Source: Lusitaniella coriacea LEGE 07157
GTDB taxonomy: Bacteria > Cyanobacteriota > Cyanobacteriia > Cyanobacteriales > Spirulinaceae
DNA length: 64,000 nt
Assembly (NCBI RefSeq): GCF_015207425.1
Contig: NZ_JADEWZ010000025.1
Coordinates: 18,232-82,231, forward strand
Direction of reading: 5' to 3'
Positions 27,742 through 35,508 of the stretch are shown here, piece after piece. Positions within the stretch are counted from its first letter, which is position 1. The number at the start of each line of letters is the position of its first letter. A model generated the notes under the pieces. It saw only the letters and a program-made list of their open reading frames with translations. It searched no databases and was not told the DNA's origin. The translations under genes and the position numbers were made by a program.

Positions 27742-28866
27742 ATGAATGGTAATATTCGCGTTGGCAATTTATTTGGAATTCCTTTTTATATCAATCCCTC
27801 CTGGTTTTTAGTTTTAGGATTAGTCACCTTAAGCTTTGGGGGCGAAATGGCAGCCGTATTCCCTCAATTGGGGGGAATTACGCCCTGGTTTTTGGGATTG
27901 GTAACGGCTTTATTGTTATTTGCTTCAGTGTTAGCCCACGAATTAGGACATAGCTTTGTGGCTCTCGCTCAAGGGGTTGATGTGAAATCCATTACCTTGT
28001 TTATCTTTGGCGGGTTGGCAATGTTGGAGCGGGAATCAGAAACGCCAGAGCAATCCTTTGCGGTCGCGATCGCGGGGCCTCTTGTTAGTTTAGCCCTGTT
28101 TGGACTCCTCACCGTTCTGGGCGTTAGTCTGTCGCTCCCGGCTCCCCTAACCGCCGTTGTCGCTCTCCTGGCTCAAATCAACCTCGTATTGGCGCTCTTT
28201 AACCTCATTCCCGGCTTGCCTCTCGATGGCGGAAATGTCCTTAAATCGATTGTTTGGAAAGTGACGGGAAATCCGAATAAAGGCGTTCTCTTTGCCAGTC
28301 GCGTCGGTCAGTTCTTTGGCGGTTTAGCGGTTGTTGTGGGCATTCTCGGTACCTTTAATGTGATTCCCTTCGGCAGTTTTTGGACGCTTTTTGTGGGATT
28401 ATTCCTGTTGCAAAATGCCGGACGTTCGGCTCAATCAGCAGTGGTGCAAGATGTGCTGGATGGTTTGACTGCGGAGGATGCAGCGATTCCCAATAGCCCG
28501 GTGATCGATGAAAATTTAACGCTGCGGGAATTTGTTAATAACCATGTCATCGGTCAGACTCAATGGAGTAAATTCCTCGTTACCGATGAAGCGGGTTGCT
28601 TAGTGGGCGCGATCGCGGTAGATGATTTAAAAAGCATCTCCACTTCCCTCTGGACAGAAACTTTCGTTCGCGAGTTGGTCAAACCCCAAGAAAACTTAAC
28701 CACCGTTCGTCCCGAACTCTCATTGCTCGAAACGATTCAACTTCTTGAAGCCAAGCAAATCCAACAACTCCCAGTCGTTCGCGAAAATGGCGTAGTGGTC
28801 GGTTTGTTAGAGAAAGCCTCGATTGTGCGTCTCCTAGAAGAGCGAGCATCGGCTAAAGCCGCTTAA
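27742..28866 (+). CDS. Site-2 protease (M50) with C-terminal CBS pair
   Basis: A 374-residue intramembrane zinc protease. The metal motif HExxH is in 'SVLAHELGHSFVALAQG' and the second motif in 'LFNLIPGLPLDGGNVLKSI', whose Asp is the third ligand. About six membrane helices occupy residues 1-225. Two CBS domains follow ('NSPVIDENLTLREFVNNHVIG' and 'TTVRPELSLLETIQLLEAKQI'), which usually sense adenylates in this S2P class. It starts at ATG 27742 with AAGAGG upstream. A strong terminator follows. The substrate is unknown; related proteases cut membrane-bound regulators. Confidence 0.95.
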   Translation: MNGNIRVGNLFGIPFYINPSWFLVLGLVTLSFGGEMAAVFPQLGGITPWFLGLVTALLLFASVLAHELGHSFVALAQGVDVKSITLFIFGGLAMLERESETPEQSFAVAIAGPLVSLALFGLLTVLGVSLSLPAPLTAVVALLAQINLVLALFNLIPGLPLDGGNVLKSIVWKVTGNPNKGVLFASRVGQFFGGLAVVVGILGTFNVIPFGSFWTLFVGLFLLQNAGRSAQSAVVQDVLDGLTAEDAAIPNSPVIDENLTLREFVNNHVIGQTQWSKFLVTDEAGCLVGAIAVDDLKSISTSLWTETFVRELVKPQENLTTVRPELSLLETIQLLEAKQIQQLPVVRENGVVVGLLEKASIVRLLEERASAKAA

Positions 28867-28884
28867 AAGTACGAAATGATGAGG

Positions 28885-28924
28885 GCGGGTTTTGAAGCAA
28901 TTTGCTTGGAACCCGCTTTTTTTT
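28885..28924 (+). terminator. Intrinsic terminator of the M50 protease gene
   Basis: GCGGGTTTTGAAGC pairs with GCTTGGAACCCGC around a short A/T loop, followed by eight T's, 18 bases after the stop codon. Confidence 0.9.
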
Positions 28925-28950
28925 ATAGCTATAGCCATAACAGTTATCAG

Positions 28951-29014
28951 GGGGAATAGGGAATAGGGAATAGGGAATAGGGAACAGGGAACAGGGAATA
29001 GGGAATAGGGAATA
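28951..29014 (+). repeat. Heptamer tandem repeat (STRR type), about nine units of GGGAATA/GGGAACA
   Basis: A seven-base period runs through the stretch. Shorter runs of the same heptamer occur at 25555-25575, 29157-29178, 40661-40681, 54994-55012, and in reverse at 51588-51616, 60063-60082 and 60178-60207. Short tandem heptamers are known in cyanobacteria as STRR sequences. Confidence 0.85.
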
Positions 29015-29156
29015 GCGCCGAGACCCCGCGTCGCACGGGGCGTATAAACTTTGGAGGAAACCTCCAAAGACAGCCCCTCCGTCAGGCGCAAACGTCCGGC
29101 ACAAGCATTTGAGGAGACCTCAAATGACGCGGACTTGGGAACGCTCGGCAAGACAG
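29015..29156 (-). repeat. Modular palindromic element with two hairpins
   Basis: Read on the minus strand it matches 60081-60178 almost base for base but contains an extra ~45-base module. The two perfect hairpins are TTTGGAGG/CCTCCAAA (29050-29068) and ATTTGAGG/CCTCAAAT (29107-29125). Homology with the 60-kb copy continues to the right into 29157-29280. Confidence 0.8.
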
Positions 29157-29396
29157 GGAATAGGGAATAGGGAATAGGTTTTTTCAGTTATCAATCATTC
29201 AGTCATCACCGTGTCTCCGTGTCTCCGTGTCACCCACTCTCCGTCTCCCCGTCTCCCGGTCACTGAGCGTGTCGAAGTGCCGTGTCATCCAAAAACTCCC
29301 CCAGCTTCCTCAGCTTCCTCTGCTCCCCACTCTCCCCGTCACCCCAACTCCCCTTCACCGATGTCCTAATACTCCTGGTTATAGCGATAGTTTGGG

Positions 29397-31451
29397 TTAA
29401 GCGCGATCGCGTGGAGTATTGTTTGGTTTTTGAGAGGAAGGAGGAGGCGTTTGAGGTTTAGCCGCCGATTGCGAAGGTCTTAGAGTTTGAGCTGGCGGTT
29501 TCGGCGTGGTTTGGCTTGGTTTTGTCTCCTCAGAACTCAAGAGTTGCTTAACCTGCGCTGCGAGGGTTCCCAATTTCCCTTCATCCAGGAGGGTATTAAT
29601 CAAGGACAAACCACTCGTGGAGAGTAAGAGTTTATTAATATCTCCAACACCAGAACCGTTGCCGTTCGTGCCATTTGCACCAGGGAAAGAGTAAATTTTT
29701 GTCTCGCCCAAAACGCCACGCTGGGGTGCGAGATTTCGCGAGATTTCCGGCAATTTCTCAGCAATATCGGGAAGAATGCCTTCTAAAAGCTTGGCAACGC
29801 GGTTTGCAGTACTGAGGGCATTTTCCGCTTCAATTAGCGCTTGACTCCCTTCCGCTTCAGCGAGGGCTTTTATTCTGTTTGCTTCAGCAAGGGTGCGAAT
29901 CGATTCCGCTTCCAATTCTGCGGCTTGACGAGCGATTTCCGCTTGACGGCGACGGCGGAAAACATCGAGTTCGACGACGTTTTGTTGGGAAATTCGCTGC
30001 TTTTCGGCTTCTTTTTCTGCCGCGATCGCGGAAAGTTGGCGTTCCCGTTCTGCACCTTCCACTTCTTGAGCGGTAATTACGCCTGCTTCCGCTTGCGCCC
30101 GTTCTGCTTCAGCCACGAGTCGATCGCGTTCCTTGTTCGCGATCGCGATCGCGGCTTCCTCTTGAGCGGTTTTCGACTCTCTTTCTGCCTCCGCAACATC
30201 AATCCGCGCCCGCAACAACTCCGCATCCACCATTTGCTGGCGTGCAATTTCCGCTACTTCTGCTTCTTGTTTTTGCACAATTTGAGCTACTTTCAGCTTT
30301 TTATTCTGTTCCTCCAAAGCAATATCCGCTTCAATTTGACTTTGCTGAATGGACAGTTTTTTGTGAATATTTTCCTCCTCAACTGCCTTTTCCTGCAAAA
30401 TTTTATTGCGTTCGATCTTTGCCGCTTCCTTATCTTTTGCCTCTTGAATTTCTCGCTCTCGTTGTGCCGTAAGTGCCTCAATTTCTTGCTGCTGCGTTAA
30501 TCTCAATGCCGCGACTTCTTTAGTTTGATTGAGTTGCGCCGCTTCTGTCTCTTGACTAATTTGTAGCGATCTTTTCTCTGCATCGAGTTCTTGCTGTTCG
30601 ATCGTCACTTTTGTTAAGAGTTCGACCTCTCGTTTTTGTTGAATCGAACGCTGAATTGTTTCCGTTCTCAACTTCACGCCTTGCGCGTCGAAGAAGTTAT
30701 TTTCATCGTAGGTATCACTTTCTTCAATCTCGGAAATCGCGATATTATTCAGCGTTAAACCCACTTTTTTTAGGTCTTGCTGAATCAAGTTATAGACTTC
30801 ATCCGCAAACCCTAATTTATCCGAATCAATTTCCGCTAAACTCTTCTTCTTCGCGGCAGCACGGATAGCATCGTCAGCGCGTTTTTCCAGTGCCTCTTTA
30901 ATATCTACTTCGGAAATCATTCCCTTCTTCGACAATCTCGCTGCCGCATTTTTCACATCTTCCTTATCCGCGCTAATGCAAACATAGAAAGTAACGCGCA
31001 TATTTGCTCGTAAATAATCCTGCGTGCGAACCGCTAAATGATCCGTCCGTTCCACATCAATAGAAATCTCACGCAATGGCACGCGAGTCAGTTCGTGAAA
31101 TCCCGGCAAAACGACACATCCGCCGTGGAGAATAACCGTTTGTTGTTTGACAAAGAGTCCACCCGTTCTTACAAAAGCTTCGTTATTGGGCGTAATCTTG
31201 TAAACCAGTTTGTAAGACCACAAACTTAGAACGAGTAAGACGAAAACGCCAACAACAAGGCTAGCCGGAAACAAAATTCCATTACCAAAATTTTGGAGTG
31301 CGATGGGTTGTTCCACAGAAGAGGCATTTTGAGCAATTAATATCTCTTCAGTTTTGCGATTAAAACCAGGACTCAATTCCTGGATTTCTTTATCTACTTC
31401 AACAGTAGAAATAGAGGGTAATGATTCTAGTAGTGCAAGCCAAAATAACAT
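29397..31451 (-). CDS. Flotillin-like SPFH-domain protein (YqiK type)
   Basis: A 684-residue flotillin-like protein. After a weak N-terminal hydrophobic segment there is one membrane helix (about 57-80, 'GILFPASLVVGVFVLLVLSL'). The SPFH domain follows (about 85-280, 'YKITPNNEAFVRTGG', 'TDHLAVRTQDYLRANMRVTF'). A very long Glu/Ala/Gln coiled coil (about 285-560) is characteristic, and the last ~70 residues are a Pro/Ser/Thr-rich disordered tail. The membrane protein gene for a YqiJ-like partner ends five bases upstream. The E. coli yqiJ-yqiK pair is the closest arrangement I know. Such proteins organise membrane microdomains. Confidence 0.93.
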   Translation of the reverse strand: MLFWLALLESLPSISTVEVDKEIQELSPGFNRKTEEILIAQNASSVEQPIALQNFGNGILFPASLVVGVFVLLVLSLWSYKLVYKITPNNEAFVRTGGLFVKQQTVILHGGCVVLPGFHELTRVPLREISIDVERTDHLAVRTQDYLRANMRVTFYVCISADKEDVKNAAARLSKKGMISEVDIKEALEKRADDAIRAAAKKKSLAEIDSDKLGFADEVYNLIQQDLKKVGLTLNNIAISEIEESDTYDENNFFDAQGVKLRTETIQRSIQQKREVELLTKVTIEQQELDAEKRSLQISQETEAAQLNQTKEVAALRLTQQQEIEALTAQREREIQEAKDKEAAKIERNKILQEKAVEEENIHKKLSIQQSQIEADIALEEQNKKLKVAQIVQKQEAEVAEIARQQMVDAELLRARIDVAEAERESKTAQEEAAIAIANKERDRLVAEAERAQAEAGVITAQEVEGAERERQLSAIAAEKEAEKQRISQQNVVELDVFRRRRQAEIARQAAELEAESIRTLAEANRIKALAEAEGSQALIEAENALSTANRVAKLLEGILPDIAEKLPEISRNLAPQRGVLGETKIYSFPGANGTNGNGSGVGDINKLLLSTSGLSLINTLLDEGKLGTLAAQVKQLLSSEETKPSQTTPKPPAQTLRPSQSAAKPQTPPPSSQKPNNTPRDRA

Positions 31452-31456
31452 ACTTT

Positions 31457-32170
31457 TTAGTTCCTATGGGAATCGCGAATATCCTGTTCGTTTGCCAGCC
31501 ATTTATCTTCATCGGACGTATCTTTGGCAATGACTAAATAACTATGCGTCCGACGATCGATCACGAGAACGAGTTGTCCCCGATGTGGGATTGCTGTTGC
31601 CCATTGGGGAATTGTTGCGCTCACGCTAACAAGATTTTGTTCGGCATCTGAAACATCGACCTGACCGATTTTTCCTTCAATCACCGAGGGGATTTTTTTG
31701 GAAACAACCGTTCCCACACAACCAATCAGGCGATCTCCACTCGCATCTTGTCCGAAGGGTGCAAATAACTTACCAATGGGACGAGAAATCCAACTGCCAA
31801 CAAACAAACTGGAGATAAAAGAAGCTACAAAGATCAACCCGCCAATTCCGAAAAAAGTGGTTGGAATTCTTCCGGTAAATCTTGCAACAAAGACGTTGAG
31901 CATCCAACCGATTAACCCCCAAAAGCTAAAGTCGGTGGCGAGTAAAAGAATCAGGGGAACTTTCCCCACCCCCAACCATCCGAGAATGTGAACGACGCTG
32001 AAATCGAAGTCTCCGTCAACTTCCGCGTCTGCATCCACATCCCACCAGTCCCCATCCGCATCTAAATCGAGATCGTCGTCTCCCCCGCCAGAGGCGATAA
32101 CGAAGATGAACAATGCGACACCAAGTCCTAAAAGGAGCCAATAGGGGAGGTTTGCAAGATCGTAGAGCAT
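31457..32170 (-). CDS. YqiJ/NfeD-like membrane protein with OB-fold end
   Basis: A 237-residue membrane protein, read from the ATG at 32170 (an open frame continues 28 codons upstream without conserved character). Helix 1 is at residues 6-26; then an Asp-rich stretch (DDDLDLDADGDWWDVDADAE) faces one side. Three more helices follow ('VPLILLLATDFSFWGLIGWML', 'FFGIGGLIFVASFISSLFV'). The C-terminal ~80 residues ('DRLIGCVGTVVSKKIPS', 'GQLVLVIDRRTHSYLVIAK') have the beta pattern of NfeD/YqiJ OB folds. It is the usual genetic partner of a flotillin, here only six bases away. Confidence 0.88.
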   Translation of the reverse strand: MLYDLANLPYWLLLGLGVALFIFVIASGGGDDDLDLDADGDWWDVDADAEVDGDFDFSVVHILGWLGVGKVPLILLLATDFSFWGLIGWMLNVFVARFTGRIPTTFFGIGGLIFVASFISSLFVGSWISRPIGKLFAPFGQDASGDRLIGCVGTVVSKKIPSVIEGKIGQVDVSDAEQNLVSVSATIPQWATAIPHRGQLVLVIDRRTHSYLVIAKDTSDEDKWLANEQDIRDSHRN

Positions 32171-32274
32171 GGGTGCGAGTGAAAGAGAACTTTTTCTACT
32201 TCTAGTGTAAAGACATTCCCCAGTCGAATGGTGCTGAAATAGGAGCCAGCACATTGCTCAAAGCCTTGCCGTAC

Positions 32275-32393
32275 GGGCGGATTGCATCCGCCCTATCCCC
32301 CTACGAAATGAAACCCCAGAGGGCGAAACAGGCGACACCCCAGGGAATGAAACACAAGAGGGCGCAAGCATTGCGCCCCTACAGGAGTTGACT
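32275..32393. repeat. Palindromic repeat cluster upstream of the CHAT gene
   Basis: Two palindromes, GGGCGGATTGCATCCGCCC (32275-32293) and GGGCGCAAGCATTGCGCCC (32360-32378), are joined by a stretch with repeated CCCCAGAGGG-type words. The same two palindromes, in the same order, occur in frame inside the CHAT gene at 34292-34358. A related palindrome is at 46125-46143. Confidence 0.8.
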
Positions 32394-32445
32394 GAAATGA
32401 CCGTCAGGTTAGAATCGAGGAGAAAACCCGCTTTTTCCCCTCAAT

Positions 32446-35400
32446 ATGGACGAACAACGCATTCAAGCTTACCTCGCGCTGATTCAAGAACTCCTTGCTT
32501 GTCCCGGTGGGGAAGAAAACCAAGTCCTCAATCGCCATTCGGAATTGATTGATGAAGGATTTGTTCAAATGTGCGGCGTGGTGGCGGAACAGATGCGAGG
32601 GGAGGGGGGAGAAGATGAGGCGGGGTTTTTGCTTCAGGTGGCGCAACAGGTGGCGGAATATCTCCAAAATGCGGAAAAACCTCGTAGGGGCGCAACGCTT
32701 GCGCCCGAAACCGCGTCCGAATCTTGCGACGGAACTCAACCCAACGCAACACCGGAGGAGTATTTCAGATTTTTAATGCAGGTGTTGCAAGCTATCGTTG
32801 AAAGCAAAAACAATCCCCAGGTCGTTTATCCGATCCTCGCGCAGCATCAAGACAAACTCGACCTAGTTTTTGCAGAGATTCTCAAACGGTGGTTTGAAGC
32901 CGAACTCGACCCCGATGATTCAGAGAAAAATCAAGCTTTGGCGGCAATCCTGAATAGTTTTGCGGTTGATATTCAAGAATTTCCCTTGGGAAGTCGAGCA
33001 AATAATATTGAAATCGCGATCGCGGCATACGAAAAAGCCCTCCAAATCCGTACCCGCGAAGCCTTTCCCCAAGATTGGGCAATGACCCAAAACAACCTGG
33101 GCAATGCCTACTCCGACCGCATCACCGGAGAGCGAGCCGAAAACCTCGACCGCGCGATCGCCTCCTACAACAACGCCCTCCAAATCCGTACCCGCGAAGC
33201 CTTTCCCCAAGATTGGGCAACGACCCAAAACAACCTGGGGACTGCCTACAACAACCGCATCACCGGAGAGCGAGCCGAAAACCTCGACCGCGCGATCCGC
33301 ATTTATCAAGAAGCTCTTGAAGTCTGTACCCGTACCGCTTTCCCCCAAAACCACACAGAAACCCTCAATAACTTAGGCTTCACCTACCAAGATCAATCTC
33401 GCCACTACACCGCAGACCCCGAAAAGAAACAAACCGCTCTCCACAACGCCTACAACACCTTTGAACAAGCCCTCGATACCGTCGAATTCCTGCGAGGCGA
33501 AATCGTTTCTGGTGACGAAGCCAAACGCAAACTCAACGAAGAATGGAACAGACTCTATCGCGGCATGGTGGAAGTGTGCCTAGAGTTGGGCAACCACAAC
33601 ACTGCTATTGAATACGTTGACCGCAGCAAAGCCCGCAACCTCGTGGAACTCATCGCCATCCGCGACGCATACCCCGAATGCGAAATTCCTTCTAAAGTTC
33701 GCCAACGCCTGCAAGACCTCCGCCAAGCCATCGACGAGGAAGAACGCCGCCTCAACCAAGACCCCAACCCCAACTACACCCACATCACCCAATTGCGGCA
33801 GGAATTCCAAAACAAATTCCCCTACAAACCCGTCACCTTCGACCAAATCCAAGGATTATTGGACGAAGAAACCGCGATTCTCGAATGGTATATCCTCGGC
33901 GACAAATTCCTCACCTTTACCCTCACTTCCCAAACCCTTAACCTTTGGACATCTTCTGAAGATGACTTAGAGCAATTGGGTAACTGGGCTGTTGAATACT
34001 TAACCGCTTATTACCAATCCAAAGAGCCTTTGCAAAAAGCTTCGGACGCACTAAAAGAAGCCAAAACGGACGAGGAAACAAAAGAAGCTCAGCGACTGCT
34101 GAAAGAAGCCCAAGAAATTTGGCAAAATCCCCTCGCCGAACGCCTCGAAATCCTCGCTCAAATCCTCCACCTCGACGAAATCCTCCACAACCTCTTTGAA
34201 AACTTCCCCTCCTGCAAAAAACTGATCCTCATCCCTCACCGTTACCTGCACCTGTTCCCCCTTCACGCTCTCCCCATAGTCATCTCCGTCGGGGCGGATG
34301 GCATCCGCCCTGTCCCTCCAAGGAACAAAACCCCAGAGGACGCAAGCATTGCGCCCCTACAGGAATTGTTTGGGAATGGTGTCGCCTACGCCCCCAACTG
34401 CCAACTGTTGCAACAAGCCCAAAATCGCTCCCGCCCGGACTTTAAAAGCCTCTTCGCCATCCAGAACCCCAAGGAAAACCTCGCTTTCGCCGACCTCGAA
34501 GTTGAAACCATCAGCAACATCTTCCCCAAACCCACCATCCTTGAAAGAAAGAAAGCCAAAAAATCCGCTCTCCTCTCCTCCCGCGAAGACCTCACCCAAA
34601 CCAATCATCTCTACTTCTCCTGTCACGCCGCTTTCAACAACACCTCTCCCCTCGACTCCGGTTTAGAACTTGCCGATGGTATTCTCACCCTTGAAGATAT
34701 CATCAGTTCTCTCAACCTCAGTCGATGCAGTCTCGTCACCCTTTCCGCCTGCGAAACCGGACAAGTCGCAATTGACACCACCGACGAATATATCAGCCTT
34801 GCTAGCGGTTTCATCCTTGCAGGAAGTCCCAGCGTCATTGTCACCCAATGGTCGGTGAATCAAGTCTCCACCGCCCTCCTCTTGATGAAAACCTACGAAA
34901 CCCTCCAACAAAATCCCGGTAAACTTACCATCGCACTCAAAACCGCTCAAATTTGGCTGCGAGACACCACCGTTGAAGGGTTTAAGGAATGGGTGCAACA
35001 GTCCCCCCTCCTGACCAACAGTTGGCGTAAGACACTCCAAACATTTTTCAACAATATGGCGGACAATAAAGATAGGAAGCCCTACCAGTCCCCCTATCAT
35101 TGGGCGGCGTTTTGTGTTGTCGGAAAAGGAGAACAAAAAATGGCAAGCGATGCCGATAAAATTCAAGCGTTTGTGAGTCTCATTGAAGAAAATACCGATA
35201 AGCTTGTTGCCGAACACGGGCAGAGTTTGAGCGAACTGCGAAACCAACTCGGTGATGATGATGAAAAAAATGTGGAAGTAATTGAAAAGTGGTTGCAAGA
35301 CACGGACAATCAGCTCTATCAAACCTATTCTCAAACCTTAGACTCGATTAATCCCCTATTAGGTGCAACGGGAGAAAAGGGATTTGGTGGCAGCAAAGCT

Positions 35401-35508
35401 ACTCCAAAAAAGACCAGCAAATCTCTACAAGAGATTATCGGTAATATCACGAAACGCAATACAAATCCTCCTCCTTCTCCAGAGCAAAAATCCAATCCGC
35501 CATCGTGA
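32446..35508 (+). CDS. TPR-CHAT protease (caspase-like), putative conflict-system sensor/protease
   Basis: A 1020-residue protein. Residues 1-80 form a helical domain ('QAYLALIQELLACPGGEENQ'); a related one follows at about 105-165. TPR repeats run from about 185 to 345, two of them almost identical ('ALQIRTREAFPQDWA'). The CHAT domain (about 590-890) has the catalytic dyad His727 (FSCHAAFN) and Cys769 (LSACETG). After the usual CHAT end (YHWAAFCVVG) there is an extra helical, then Pro/Ser-rich, tail of ~135 residues. Two palindromic DNA repeats are inside the frame (32684-32706 and ~34285-34365). The stop overlaps the next gene by four bases. CHAT proteases of this type cut partner proteins; that this one activates its neighbour is inference. 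Confidence 0.93.
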   Translation: MDEQRIQAYLALIQELLACPGGEENQVLNRHSELIDEGFVQMCGVVAEQMRGEGGEDEAGFLLQVAQQVAEYLQNAEKPRRGATLAPETASESCDGTQPNATPEEYFRFLMQVLQAIVESKNNPQVVYPILAQHQDKLDLVFAEILKRWFEAELDPDDSEKNQALAAILNSFAVDIQEFPLGSRANNIEIAIAAYEKALQIRTREAFPQDWAMTQNNLGNAYSDRITGERAENLDRAIASYNNALQIRTREAFPQDWATTQNNLGTAYNNRITGERAENLDRAIRIYQEALEVCTRTAFPQNHTETLNNLGFTYQDQSRHYTADPEKKQTALHNAYNTFEQALDTVEFLRGEIVSGDEAKRKLNEEWNRLYRGMVEVCLELGNHNTAIEYVDRSKARNLVELIAIRDAYPECEIPSKVRQRLQDLRQAIDEEERRLNQDPNPNYTHITQLRQEFQNKFPYKPVTFDQIQGLLDEETAILEWYILGDKFLTFTLTSQTLNLWTSSEDDLEQLGNWAVEYLTAYYQSKEPLQKASDALKEAKTDEETKEAQRLLKEAQEIWQNPLAERLEILAQILHLDEILHNLFENFPSCKKLILIPHRYLHLFPLHALPIVISVGADGIRPVPPRNKTPEDASIAPLQELFGNGVAYAPNCQLLQQAQNRSRPDFKSLFAIQNPKENLAFADLEVETISNIFPKPTILERKKAKKSALLSSREDLTQTNHLYFSCHAAFNNTSPLDSGLELADGILTLEDIISSLNLSRCSLVTLSACETGQVAIDTTDEYISLASGFILAGSPSVIVTQWSVNQVSTALLLMKTYETLQQNPGKLTIALKTAQIWLRDTTVEGFKEWVQQSPLLTNSWRKTLQTFFNNMADNKDRKPYQSPYHWAAFCVVGKGEQKMASDADKIQAFVSLIEENTDKLVAEHGQSLSELRNQLGDDDEKNVEVIEKWLQDTDNQLYQTYSQTLDSINPLLGATGEKGFGGSKATPKKTSKSLQEIIGNITKRNTNPPPSPEQKSNPPS
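34285..34365. repeat. Palindromic repeat pair inserted in frame in the CHAT domain
   Basis: Holds GGGCGGATGGCATCCGCCC (34292-34310) and a GACGCAAGCATTGCGCCCC palindrome (~34338-34357), the same order as at 32275-32378. It encodes about residues 614-640, between the conserved 'LFPLHALP' and 'GVAYAPNCQLLQ' segments that normally stand closer together. The frame is kept. Confidence 0.75.

Noticed and set aside
28951..29014. Heptamer run as a CRISPR-like or minisatellite locus
   Set aside because: No spacers and a seven-base period; it is the known STRR type.
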